NCBI GenBank assembly: GCA_016278505.1 | Contig: JADQBQ010000021.1 | Coordinates: 62,001 to 126,000, forward strand | Source: Clostridiales bacterium | Lineage (GTDB): Bacteria; Bacillota; Desulfotomaculia; Desulfotomaculales; VENG01 | Length of the DNA: 64,000 nucleotides | Direction: 5' to 3' | Shown here: positions 18,660-27,186 of the stretch, one piece after another | Numbering within the stretch: the first letter of the stretch is position 1 | Layout of the letters: every line of letters starts with the position of its first letter | Position numbers and translations under genes: made by a program | Notes under the pieces: generated by a model | The model's input: only the letters and a program-made list of their open reading frames with translations | Told to the model about the DNA's origin: nothing | The model's database searches: none

Positions 18660-19316
18660 TCAAGCATTGTCTAAATCTTGTTTTCCGGGATGTTTCCTTT
18701 GCCTGTATTCGTTAAAGTTAATCACTTTATCAGATAAACCGCCTTCTTTTTCAAGATGATTAATGACTTTGGATATTTCCTTCCTTACCTTCCTGTAATC
18801 TACATCCATCCAGGCCTTTAAGAGCGGGATAAATTTCTTTTCCCCGGAATTTTTAATCTTATCCAACAACAGCAATATCATACCCCTGTTTCTATCCTTA
18901 AGCTCATTTACAAAGCTGTAATCCCCACCCGGAATTAGTGACCTGAGTTTTTCCAGCAGTTCATCCGAATATGTATCTCTTTCAATTTCCCAGCCCATCT
19001 TAGTATAAACAATTACAGGCAACCTGCCATAATATGTCACCTCTAGGTATCCTCTTTTAATAAGCCAATCCACCCTGGCTGTTATGTCCTCAATCTTTAA
19101 GTCCTTATAAAAACCGTACACAGGACTCTTATCCAGCTCATATTGAAGCAGTTTTTTATCTTTTGAACCCTTCAGTATTTTAGACAGTAGGTTCCTGCCT
19201 CCGGTGGCAATGAGATCGTCAGCACCACGTAAGATTGCTTTTATTTCTTCAAACGGTAAATCCATTATGCCCTTTGTATCAAGTTGGTATTTAACCCTTT
19301 GTTTCTTTTTACTCAT
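18660..19316 (-). CDS. RQC-minor-like DNA-binding protein
   Basis: 218-residue soluble protein. The first roughly 115 residues (LPFEEIKAILRGADDLIA, LLSKILKGSKDKKLL, YGFYKDLKIEDITARVDWLIKRGYLEV, RLPVIVYTKMGWEIE) form a winged helix of the type found in the RQC domain of RecQ helicases. Here it is detached from any helicase. The rest is helical and basic (RKVRKEISKVINHLEKEGGL). Stand-alone proteins of this sort are catalogued as the RQC-minor family, some in genome-conflict settings; that assignment rests on my recollection of the family. ATG 19316 is the start. The repeat patch lies immediately downstream. Confidence 0.7.
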   Translation of the reverse strand: MSKKKQRVKYQLDTKGIMDLPFEEIKAILRGADDLIATGGRNLLSKILKGSKDKKLLQYELDKSPVYGFYKDLKIEDITARVDWLIKRGYLEVTYYGRLPVIVYTKMGWEIERDTYSDELLEKLRSLIPGGDYSFVNELKDRNRGMILLLLDKIKNSGEKKFIPLLKAWMDVDYRKVRKEISKVINHLEKEGGLSDKVINFNEYRQRKHPGKQDLDNA

Positions 19317-19434
19317 AAATAAACACCCCCGAAAGAGAGTTCTTTTATTAACTTTTTACCACATGGCAGTTAATCCTTCAACTTTTTTTTAGTAAACTTA
19401 GGTACCCGGTACCTAGTGTCAAGTATTTGACGCT

Positions 19435-21189
19435 TCAATTCTGGTCTAACTTCAGTACCTTAATCCGATAATACAGTGTACTGCGTGGAATTCCCAAGGC
19501 ACGCGCAGCCTCTGCCTTATTCCCACCGGCCTGCCTAAGCGCTTCAATAATAAGTTCCCGCTCGGTATTCCGGGTTATATCTGTCATGGTGGATTTAGCC
19601 TTACCAGCAGATGCACGCAGAGCCCGGGCTCTCCTCTTCAAAGCTCTCGGCAAATGCTCAGCTGAAATGGTATCGGCCTCTGAGAGAATTACTAGTCGTT
19701 CCAGCACATTGCGCAGTTCCCTAATGTTTCCCGGCCATGAATAATCTAAAAGGAGTGACATTAATTCCGGATCTACCTGATTTACACCACGGTCATGCTG
19801 CTGGGAGAATTCCCGTATAAAGGTATAAACCAGTTCCGGAATGTCTTCTTTTCGCTCCCTCAGCGATGGAATTTCCAGAGATACCACATTCAACCGGTAG
19901 TAAAGGTCTTCACGGAATTGGCTATCAACAATCATTTCCTCCAGATTACGGTGGGTGGCGGCGATGATCCGCACATCCACCGTAACCGGTTTATTTCCCC
20001 CCACCCGGTAAAACACATTTCTTTGAATTACGCGCAAAAGTTTCACCTGCATCTGTGCGGGTAGCTCCCCTATCTCGTCCAGAAAAATAGTTCCCCCGTT
20101 AGCAAGCTCAAATTTACCACTTTTGCCTTTGCGGTCAGCACCGGTAAACGCTCCTTTCTCGTAGCCAAATACTTCACTTTCAAATAAGGTGGACGGTATC
20201 GCCCCGCAGTTGATTACAATAAAGGGTCTTTTATATCTGCCGCTGGCCTGGTGGATTGCTTCAGCAAACAAATCCTTGCCCGTGCCGCTCTCCCCGCGAA
20301 TCAGCACCGACGCTTTGGTATCCGCAACCCGCTTAGCAATGGCCACGGCTGCAGCCAGCAGCCGGCTGTGGCCCATAATTATTTGGAAGGGATCATTACG
20401 CCCGTTAATATTCTTAATTTCCTTTTCCAATAATCTTACTTGAGTGGTGGCTCTGGACAGATCCTGGTGTAGATGAACCAGCTCGGTGATATCACGTTCA
20501 GCGGAAATGCTGCCAATCAGTACATCACCCTCCAGGATGGGACCTGCATTAATTAGCACGTGAGTGCCGTCGCAGGGCTGGTGATATGAATTCCTGACCT
20601 CGTGTCTTTCTCTAAATACTCTGGTGGCGACCAAAGTCGTAAAAAAAGAATTAATGGAACAACCGGTTATTTCCTCAGCCGGTATGTTATAAAGCTCTTC
20701 CGCCCGCCGGTTCCAAACTGTCACCTTCTCCTCATGGTCAATGATGGTTATGGCCTCATTTACAGTATCCACCACTGATTGAAGCATGATTGCCGTAATA
20801 CTCAGTCGTTGCCAGAGAAAACGGGTCAGGTGCCCTGGTTCAATCAAGCCGGTAGGATCTCCGTTGGGCTCGCTAACCACAAAAGTAGGGGTAGGTTCCG
20901 TTACCAACATGGCAATTAATTGACCGAGATCAGTATCGGCAGAAACCACCTGAACACGCCGGCAATAATCCAAAGCAGAAAGGGGCGTATCCACCTCATT
21001 TGATATCATTGATAAGTAATGGCTTGGGCATGCTCCCATCACTCCTTGGGATTCCATAATAATAACACCCTTAAAATCCCCACCCGCTACCAATTCTCGT
21101 GCCCGGTCCACAGTGACATCCATTAGGACAGTGAGAACCGGACCCAGCATTATTTCACCGGCCGTAAAAGATCTACATCTATCAATCAC
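19435..21189 (-). CDS. Sigma-54-dependent transcriptional activator (CBS-PAS-AAA-Fis)
   Basis: 584-residue enhancer-binding protein, probable activator of the divergent proline/P5C dehydrogenase gene. Residues 1-130 look like a CBS pair (start [14 protein letters not shown]), then a PAS domain (about 135-240). The AAA+ sigma-54 domain has Walker A GESGTGKD (299-306), the sigma-54 contact loop GAFTGA (346-351), Walker [11 protein letters not shown] and the [10 protein letters not shown] motif. A Fis-type helix-turn-helix lies at 546-580 ([21 protein letters not shown]). Start GTG 21189 with AAGGAG about 10 bases upstream. The signal sensed by PAS/CBS is not visible; an imino acid or nucleotide is a guess. 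Confidence 0.9.
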   Translation of the reverse strand: MIDRCRSFTAGEIMLGPVLTVLMDVTVDRARELVAGGDFKGVIIMESQGVMGACPSHYLSMISNEVDTPLSALDYCRRVQVVSADTDLGQLIAMLVTEPTPTFVVSEPNGDPTGLIEPGHLTRFLWQRLSITAIMLQSVVDTVNEAITIIDHEEKVTVWNRRAEELYNIPAEEITGCSINSFFTTLVATRVFRERHEVRNSYHQPCDGTHVLINAGPILEGDVLIGSISAERDITELVHLHQDLSRATTQVRLLEKEIKNINGRNDPFQIIMGHSRLLAAAVAIAKRVADTKASVLIRGESGTGKDLFAEAIHQASGRYKRPFIVINCGAIPSTLFESEVFGYEKGAFTGADRKGKSGKFELANGGTIFLDEIGELPAQMQVKLLRVIQRNVFYRVGGNKPVTVDVRIIAATHRNLEEMIVDSQFREDLYYRLNVVSLEIPSLRERKEDIPELVYTFIREFSQQHDRGVNQVDPELMSLLLDYSWPGNIRELRNVLERLVILSEADTISAEHLPRALKRRARALRASAGKAKSTMTDITRNTERELIIEALRQAGGNKAEAARALGIPRSTLYYRIKVLKLDQN

Positions 21190-21270
21190 CGAACCATCAC
21201 TCCTTCACACCTAACTATTTCGCGTGAGCCCGAACAACATCCTGTATATTTTCTCAAAGTGCAGCGAAAA

Positions 21271-21286
21271 TTTGACACCTGTCAAA
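21271..21286. promoter_or_regulatory. Palindrome, candidate activator-binding site
   Basis: TTTGACACCTGTCAAA: 7-bp perfect arms with a 2-base spacer, in the divergent region 64 bases upstream of the candidate -24 element of putA. A related half-site pair (GTCAA-N4-TTGAC) lies at 19418-19431, beyond the regulator's 3' end. Confidence 0.5.
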
Positions 21287-21347
21287 AACTAGACGCTCTT
21301 ATATACAAAAATTAAGGCTAAGAGGCCTAATAGTGCTGCTCGCCGGT

Positions 21348-21364
21348 GAGGAATGCTTTTTGCA
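21348..21364 (+). promoter_or_regulatory. Candidate -24/-12 (sigma-54) promoter of putA
   Basis: GG at 21350-21351 and GC at 21362-21363 are exactly 10 bases apart, the -12 part being TTTTGCA as in the consensus. The -24 part (GAGGAATG) is only a partial match to TGGCAC. It lies 104 bases before the ATG, and the neighbouring gene encodes a sigma-54 activator. Confidence 0.5.
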
Positions 21365-21467
21365 AATTTAAGTTAATAAGTAACGTTTAAAGCGACTTAT
21401 CAGAATCATCAAACAATAAAGGGTGTTAAATCTAAATGACATAAAAACTAACGCGAGGTGAAATTTG

Positions 21468-24464
21468 ATGTCCCAAGAATTTGAAAAGAAAGTAGTCCAA
21501 AGGGGACTCGAGCTCTACCAGAAGATTGAAGGGGAAACATCGTCTATTTTCAAGAAAGACTTTTGGACCGGGAAGATGATGGATTGGTGTATGAGCGACG
21601 AAGCCTTCAAGCTACAGATGTTCAGGTTTGTGGATGTTTTTCCTTATCTAAGCCACTCGGAATCTGTAGCCAAGCACCTACAGGAATATTTTTGCGCTCC
21701 CGACCAGGACTTTCCCGCCAGCCTGCAATGGGGGTTGAATAAGCTCTCCCCCAATTCCATGGCTGCTAAAATGGTGGCCAAAACAATCTCCTCGAATATT
21801 AGCGGTATGGCCCGGCAGTTCATAGCCGGTGTGGATGCCAAGGATGCTTTACCCGCACTTAAAAAGATACGTAAGGACGGCGTAGCTTTTACGGTGGACC
21901 TGCTGGGAGAGGCAGTTGTTTCGGAAAAGGAAGCCGGTCAGTATTATAACAGGTACATGGATTTGGTTACTATCATGGCCAAGGAGCAGCAAAAATGGCA
22001 GCCTCTTGGTGGAGGCAAAGGCGAATTTGACTGGGGACATGCACCAAAGATAAACATCTCCATCAAACCTTCGGCCATGTATTCCCAGATAGATCCTAAA
22101 AACACTTCTTTTTCCATAGCCAAAGCCAAGGAACGATTACGTCCCATTTTCCGTGCGGCCATGCATGCTGGCTCTTTCGTCATGCTGGACTTAGAGCATA
22201 CCATGCTCAAAAACTTAACCCTGGAACTATATAAAAGCCTTTTGGAGGAAGAAGAGTTTAACTCTTACCCGTATACCGGGGTAGTAATACAGGCCTATTT
22301 GCGGAACAGTGAACAAGACCTTTTGCATTTAATTGAGTGGGCCAAACAAAAAGGACAGCGCATTACCATACGCCTGGTAAAGGGCGCTTACTGGGACGCC
22401 GAAGTTATCCTGGCTAAACAAAAAAACTGGGAGATCCCCGTATTTACTAACAAATTTGAAACGGATGCCAATTTTGAGAACTTGTCCAGACTACTGTTGG
22501 AGAACCATGATTACGTATCCTTTGCATGTGCTTCCCATAATATCCGATCCTTAGCTTATGTGATGGAAAAAGCTCAAGAACTTGGAGTCCCCGAGGAGCA
22601 CCTGGAATACCAAGTACTTTATGGTATGGCGGAACCGGTACGTACAGCCCTGCGCAAGGCCGGGCTAAAGCTGCGCCTATATGCTCCCGTGGGGGAAATG
22701 ATTCCGGGCATGGCCTACCTGGTACGCCGGCTTTTAGAAAACACGGCTAACGAATCCTTCCTCCGGCAAAGTTTCGCCGAAGGTGCCTCTAAAGACTATC
22801 TCCTACGCAACCCGCTGGAACTGCTTAAGGAAAACCCAGCTGCTGAACAACCGGTGGTTGCCAAGCCGGAATACGATGATCAGGGAATCTTTAAAAATGA
22901 ACCCGTCTTGGATTGGACTATGGAAAAGAACAGGCAGAATTTCAAGCAGGCACTGCAAGCGGTTCGGAGTAAGTTGGGTAACCAAATACCCTTGTTTATT
23001 GGTGGCAATGAAGTGGCCACTAGAAAAGAAATTATATCTACTAACCCCAATAAACCGTCTGAAATAATAGGATCTGTTGCTTCTGCCGGTCAGGAGGAAG
23101 CAGAAAGTGCGATCATCGCCGCTCGGGAAGCATTCCCCGCTTGGCGTGACACTACCCCCCGGGAACGGGCGGAATACTTATTCAAAGCAGCTAAAATAGC
23201 GAAAAGCCGCCGCAGAGAACTGGCTGCCCTGGAAGTATTGGAAGTAGGCAGAAGTTGGAGTGAAGCAGACGCTGAGGTTTGTGAAGCAATCGATTTTCTG
23301 GAATACTACGGCAGGGAAATGATACGTTTATCCCCTGAACGTCGCATGGGTAGGGCACCTGGAGAGGTAAGCCGCATGTTTTACGAACCTCGTGGACTAG
23401 GCGTGGTGATCGCCCCGTGGAACTTCCCCTTTGCCATCTCGGTGGGTATGACTTCGGCCGCCCTCGTCACCGGCAATACCGTTATCTATAAACCAGCCTC
23501 CCAATCCCCCGTGGTGGGGGCCGAGGTATACCGCATATTTGCTGAATCCGGCCTACCAACCGGAGTGTTAAATTACCTGCCCGGCCCCGGGAATAAAATA
23601 GGTGATTACCTGGTCTGCCACCGGGACACATCCTTCGTAGCCTTTACCGGCTCCATGGATGTGGGGCTAAGAATTAACGAGCTGGCAGCAAAAACCCCTC
23701 AAGGCGCCATGGGTATTAAAAAAGTGATAGCAGAAATGGGTGGTAAAAATGCTATTATCATTGATTCCGACGCTGATATCGATGAAGCGGTAGTGCATAC
23801 AATTTATTCAGCCTTCGGCTACCAGGGGCAAAAGTGCTCTTCCTGTTCCAAGGCCATAGTGTTAGAAGAGAATTATGACAAATTTGTCAGCCGCCTGGTT
23901 GAGGCCGCAAAAAGCATTAACATCGGCCCGGCTGAGCAGCCCGAGTCCTATATGGGAGCAGTGATTGACAATGCCGCTCGGGAAAAAATACGGTCTTACA
24001 TTGAAATGGGTAAAAACGAAGGCCGCATGCTGCTCTGTAGGGAAATACCGGACATGGAAGGGCATTATGCACCGCTCACTGTATTCGACCAGATTAAAAC
24101 TGACAGTAGATTGGCCCAAGAAGAGATCTTCGGTCCCGTTCTGAGCGTAATTAAAGTCAATGACTTTGACGAGGCTTTACGAGTAGCCAATAACACCCAA
24201 TTCGCATTAACTGGTGGTGTATTCTCACGCAGCCCGGAGAATATTGAACGGGCCAAGCTGGAATATAGGGTAGGTAACTTGTATATCAACCGTGGTTGCA
24301 CTGCTGCCATCGTAGAAAGACATCCCTTTGGTGGCTTTAAGATGTCCGGCGTAGGCTCTAAAGCCGGTGGACCTGATTACCTGCAGCAATTCACAGTACC
24401 CCGTGTTGTAGTGGAAAACACCCTGCGCCGAGGCTTTGCCCCGGCGCAGGCAGGCGACGAATAA
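21468..24464 (+). CDS. putA: Bifunctional proline dehydrogenase / P5C dehydrogenase
   Basis: 998-residue enzyme that oxidises proline to pyrroline-5-carboxylate (FAD) and then P5C to glutamate (NAD). Residues about 1-450 are the PRODH barrel, with INISIKPSAMYSQIDP, RLVKGAYWDAEV and YAPVGEMIPGMAYLVRRLLENTANESF. Residues about 490-985 are the aldehyde dehydrogenase, with the Rossmann segment PWNFPFAISVG, the general-base Glu in KVIAEMGGKNAI and catalytic Cys790 in QGQKCSS. There is no N-terminal ribbon-helix-helix, so it does not autoregulate as the E. coli protein does. A TTG at 21465 abuts ATG 21468; GAGGTGAAA precedes both. A decayed copy exists at 43888-44012. Confidence 0.95.
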   Translation: MSQEFEKKVVQRGLELYQKIEGETSSIFKKDFWTGKMMDWCMSDEAFKLQMFRFVDVFPYLSHSESVAKHLQEYFCAPDQDFPASLQWGLNKLSPNSMAAKMVAKTISSNISGMARQFIAGVDAKDALPALKKIRKDGVAFTVDLLGEAVVSEKEAGQYYNRYMDLVTIMAKEQQKWQPLGGGKGEFDWGHAPKINISIKPSAMYSQIDPKNTSFSIAKAKERLRPIFRAAMHAGSFVMLDLEHTMLKNLTLELYKSLLEEEEFNSYPYTGVVIQAYLRNSEQDLLHLIEWAKQKGQRITIRLVKGAYWDAEVILAKQKNWEIPVFTNKFETDANFENLSRLLLENHDYVSFACASHNIRSLAYVMEKAQELGVPEEHLEYQVLYGMAEPVRTALRKAGLKLRLYAPVGEMIPGMAYLVRRLLENTANESFLRQSFAEGASKDYLLRNPLELLKENPAAEQPVVAKPEYDDQGIFKNEPVLDWTMEKNRQNFKQALQAVRSKLGNQIPLFIGGNEVATRKEIISTNPNKPSEIIGSVASAGQEEAESAIIAAREAFPAWRDTTPRERAEYLFKAAKIAKSRRRELAALEVLEVGRSWSEADAEVCEAIDFLEYYGREMIRLSPERRMGRAPGEVSRMFYEPRGLGVVIAPWNFPFAISVGMTSAALVTGNTVIYKPASQSPVVGAEVYRIFAESGLPTGVLNYLPGPGNKIGDYLVCHRDTSFVAFTGSMDVGLRINELAAKTPQGAMGIKKVIAEMGGKNAIIIDSDADIDEAVVHTIYSAFGYQGQKCSSCSKAIVLEENYDKFVSRLVEAAKSINIGPAEQPESYMGAVIDNAAREKIRSYIEMGKNEGRMLLCREIPDMEGHYAPLTVFDQIKTDSRLAQEEIFGPVLSVIKVNDFDEALRVANNTQFALTGGVFSRSPENIERAKLEYRVGNLYINRGCTAAIVERHPFGGFKMSGVGSKAGGPDYLQQFTVPRVVVENTLRRGFAPAQAGDE

Positions 24465-24482
24465 CGCCGGTAGCATCCCTGT

Positions 24483-24521
24483 AATTTGATTGTATTTTAC
24501 CAAAAACTACTGTAAAATAAG
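24483..24521 (+). repeat. Post-putA sequence duplicated at 44019-44057
   Basis: 39 bases (beginning AATTTGATTG) that recur 19.5 kb away with a single mismatch. Each copy follows the end of a putA sequence, intact here and decayed there. It contains a weak hairpin TATTTTAC / GTAAAATA around an 11-base loop. Confidence 0.85.
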
Positions 24522-24596
24522 ATTAGTAACAGATACCTAAATGATTCAAGAAGCTCCCGGCTTTCAGCATAGGGTAGACGGGATAAAGCTTCACTG

Positions 24597-24625
24597 TTGC
24601 CTTTTCTTACGTAGAAAGATATAAT
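24597..24625 (+). promoter_or_regulatory. Sigma-A promoter for the ABC transporter operon
   Basis: -35 TTGCCT (24597-24602), 17-base spacer, -10 TATAAT (24620-24625). Predicted start near 24632 gives a leader of about 340 bases ahead of the binding-protein gene, containing a hairpin with a T-rich tail. Confidence 0.6.
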
Positions 24626-24700
24626 ATTATATAGTTTTTTGACTATTTAGTAAGATTTGGCCTGGCAGCAAAATTTCTATCTAAACATAGACTGCGTGAG

Positions 24701-24740
24701 AGCCGGCATAAGAGCGGAAACAGTGGCTCTGATGCCGGCT
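24701..24740 (+). terminator. Leader hairpin (terminator or attenuator)
   Basis: AGCCGGCATAAGAGC and GCTCTGATGCCGGCT pair over 15 positions with one mismatch around a 10-base loop, followed by ATTAATTTTT. It either ends the putA transcript or, given the promoter at 24597-24625, attenuates the transporter operon. Confidence 0.6.
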
Positions 24741-24883
24741 ATTAATTTTTGCGCGGGACAAGCATAATTCAATTAGAATGTCGACGGATCTACCGTGGGG
24801 GAATTTGTTGGGCACCTTTTGCTTCTGCACAAAATGAATTTATTCCTGCAGGGTATCGTAGAACACAAGGGGAGGCAAGAAAA

Positions 24884-24925
24884 TTGTCAACCCAAAGGAG
24901 GTGCAGGTTCCGAAAAATAAAATAG
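24884..24925 (+). CDS. Possible 13-codon leader peptide
   Basis: TTG start at 24884 with GGGGAGG 8 bases upstream, encoding a basic peptide beginning MSTQRRCRFRK and ending at TAG 24923-24925. It lies 44 bases before the binding-protein start. No proline or branched-chain codon run is present, so classical attenuation on the transported substrate is not evident. Confidence 0.3.
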   Translation: MSTQRRCRFRKIK

Positions 24926-24969
24926 TCTTAAAAATGCTTGTCTTACAAAAGAAAACGGGAGGTTACATT

Positions 24970-26142
24970 ATGTCTAAAAAGTATTTTGGTCTTGTTGCAT
25001 TAGTATTACTGTTGTCTCTAACCCTTTTTGGCTGTGGGGGTCAACAGGCGGAAGAACAGCCCGGCGGTAATGAAGGACAGGCTGAAGAAATTAACTACGA
25101 TGGCGAAATAAAAATAGGTTTAATGATTCCACTAACCGGTTCTGAGGCTACCTATGGTAAGGACATGGAAAATGCCATGAAAATGGCGGCTGACGAAATT
25201 AATGCAGAAGGTGGCATTCTAGGCAAAAAATTAGTTACTATTTCAGGTGACACAGCAGCTGACCCACAACAATCGACATCAGCTGCCACAAAATTGGTAT
25301 CCTCAGGCGTAGTTAGCGTTGTGGGAGGGTACAGTTCGGGTGCTACACTGCCCACATTAAATGTATTTGCCGACGCTAATATCCCGCAGGTTATTCCAGT
25401 GGCAAACTCTACCAAGATCATTGACGAAAATCCTGGCAATGCCATACAGATTAACGGAACAGGATTCCACCAGGCTGAAAAAGCGCTTGAATTGTTCGAA
25501 GGTATCTGGGATGTTGAAAAACTGGCCATCGTTCACCAGGGTGACGGGTATTCGGAAGACCTGGCCAAGTTAACCAAAGAAGCATGGGAAGAAGCAGGAC
25601 ATGAAGTAGTTGCCTTTGAAGTAATCAATAAGGGCGAACAAGACTTTTCATCCCTGGTCACCAGCATAAAATCCAAAAACCCGGATGCAGTATACTGGAC
25701 TGCTTATTATGCTGACGGTGCCCTCCTAATCAAACAGCTCAGGCAGGGCGGCTTCCAGGGTGAAATTGCCGTTGGTGACGGGTCTAATTCACCCAAACTA
25801 ATGGAAATTGCAGGAAATGCAGCTGAGGGTGTTGTTTGTACTTCTAACCCCATGGTAGAGTATTTACCGGCAGCCAAAGAATTTATGGAGAACTACAAAG
25901 CCAATTATAACCAGGATCCGGGACCTTATTCTTCGTTGGCCTATGATGGAATGCATCTGATGAAAGATGCTATAGAAAGAGCCGGATCCACAGACGGAGA
26001 TGCTATTATTAAAGCCTTAAAAGAAACTGAAGGATTCCAGGGCATCTCAGGTGAAACCACTATTGCCGATAATAATGCTCTCGCCAATAGTAACTTTGTG
26101 CTCTTAGAAGCAAAAGGCGGACAGTGGAAGCTAATTGAGTAA
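24970..26142 (+). CDS. livJ: ABC transporter substrate-binding lipoprotein (LivJ family)
   Basis: 390-residue extracellular binding protein of the branched-chain amino acid/amide family. A lipoprotein signal (LVALVLLLSLTLFGCGG, Cys about 22) anchors it to the membrane. The periplasmic-binding fold begins IKIGLMIPLTGSEATYGKDMENAMKMAADEINAEGG and has the usual VVGGYSSGATLP and VYWTAYYADGALLIKQLRQ. The frame extends to 24901, but ATG 24970 after GGGAGG is the true start because it gives the signal peptide. The operon ends with a HypD-type dehydratase, so a hydroxyproline or proline ligand is likely; sequence alone cannot confirm it. Confidence 0.9.
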   Translation: MSKKYFGLVALVLLLSLTLFGCGGQQAEEQPGGNEGQAEEINYDGEIKIGLMIPLTGSEATYGKDMENAMKMAADEINAEGGILGKKLVTISGDTAADPQQSTSAATKLVSSGVVSVVGGYSSGATLPTLNVFADANIPQVIPVANSTKIIDENPGNAIQINGTGFHQAEKALELFEGIWDVEKLAIVHQGDGYSEDLAKLTKEAWEEAGHEVVAFEVINKGEQDFSSLVTSIKSKNPDAVYWTAYYADGALLIKQLRQGGFQGEIAVGDGSNSPKLMEIAGNAAEGVVCTSNPMVEYLPAAKEFMENYKANYNQDPGPYSSLAYDGMHLMKDAIERAGSTDGDAIIKALKETEGFQGISGETTIADNNALANSNFVLLEAKGGQWKLIE

Positions 26143-26180
26143 TATAGAATTTACAAGGTAACAAAATAATTAGTTATATC

Positions 26181-26221
26181 GGGAGTTATCCTTATGATAT
26201 TAATTTTAAAGGGTAACTCCC
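26181..26221 (+). terminator. Hairpin between livJ and livH
   Basis: 13-bp stem GGGAGTTATCCTT / AAGGGTAACTCCC (one G-T pair) with a 15-base loop, then CCCTTTCCT. Its place between binding-protein and permease genes fits partial termination or 3'-end protection that keeps the binding protein in excess. Confidence 0.65.
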
Positions 26222-26266
26222 CCTTTCCTATAATCACACACTTAGCCAAATTGGAAGGATGAGGGT

Positions 26267-27181
26267 ATGTCAACATTTGATATTTTTTTGCAACAGCTTG
26301 TAAACGGGCTGTTACTGGGTTCTTTTTACAGCCTGATAGCCCTGGGTTATTCGATGGTGTACGGTATTATTAAGTTGTTAAACTTTGCCCATGGGGATAT
26401 TTATATGGCAGGGGCTTTCGTGGGATTAATAGCACTGTCATTTGTATCGGGTATAGTTGGTGCCGGCTGGCTAGGAATTTTAATATCAATGGTTTTCAGC
26501 ATGATTGCGGTGGGCCTCCTGGGGGTATTAATTCAGCGTGCAGCCTACCGCCCTCTTCTAAATGCTCCTCGGTTATCCATTTTAATCACAGCCATCGGCG
26601 TCTCCCTGGTGTTATATAATTCGGTAATGGTACTCACAGACGGTGAATTTAAGGCCTTTACTACTGACCTCGGTTTTGCAGGAGTAGGTTTGGGTAATGT
26701 ACATATCACATATACACAAATTATACTTGTTTTAGCTACTGCAGCCTTAATGATTTCTTTAAACCTTTTTATTTCTAAAACTAAATATGGCAAAGCGATG
26801 CGGGCTATTGCACTTGATAAAGATGCCTGCCGGCTTATGGGAATTAACGTAAATAAAATAATTGCAATCACCTTTTTTATAGGCTCAGCCCTGGCTGCGG
26901 CGGCTGGTATTATGGCAGGTGTTTATTATGGCAGTATTCACTTTTTTATGGGTTTTGTGCTTGGTCTAAAAGCATTTACAGCTGCCGTTATCGGTGGTAT
27001 CGGAAGCATTCCGGGAGCAATGATCGGAGGATTGGTACTGGGACTTTTAGAAGCCGCAGGAACTCAACTGCCCTTTATCGGTTCTGAATGGAAGGATGTT
27101 TTTGCTTTTAGCATTTTAATTCTATTACTTGTGTTCAAGCCCACCGGCATATTAGGTAAAACCGAGACTGAGAGGATGTAG
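26267..27181 (+). CDS. livH: Branched-chain amino acid-type ABC permease LivH
   Basis: 304-residue inner-membrane permease with about eight hydrophobic helices. Family signature near the N terminus: QQLVNGLLLGSFYSLIALGYSMVYGIIKLLNFAHGDIYM. The EAA-like coupling region is SKTKYGKAMRAIALDKDACRLMGINVNKII, and the C-terminal GLKAFTAAVIGGIGSIPGAMIGGLVLG is standard. It pairs with LivM, 5 bases downstream, to form the channel. ATG 26267 is preceded by GGATGAGGG. Confidence 0.93.
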   Translation: MSTFDIFLQQLVNGLLLGSFYSLIALGYSMVYGIIKLLNFAHGDIYMAGAFVGLIALSFVSGIVGAGWLGILISMVFSMIAVGLLGVLIQRAAYRPLLNAPRLSILITAIGVSLVLYNSVMVLTDGEFKAFTTDLGFAGVGLGNVHITYTQIILVLATAALMISLNLFISKTKYGKAMRAIALDKDACRLMGINVNKIIAITFFIGSALAAAAGIMAGVYYGSIHFFMGFVLGLKAFTAAVIGGIGSIPGAMIGGLVLGLLEAAGTQLPFIGSEWKDVFAFSILILLLVFKPTGILGKTETERM

Positions 27182-27186
27182 CGCAA

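Noticed and set aside
19405-19419. AGGTACC-C-GGTACCT palindrome as terminator of the first sigma-54 regulator
   Set aside because: No T-run on the minus-strand side and only 7-bp arms; not convincing as a terminator.
24806-24825. Sigma-54-like promoter TTGGGCACCTTTTGC upstream of livJ
   Set aside because: The GG-to-GC spacing is 9 (or 8), not the required 10, so it is not a valid -24/-12 pair.
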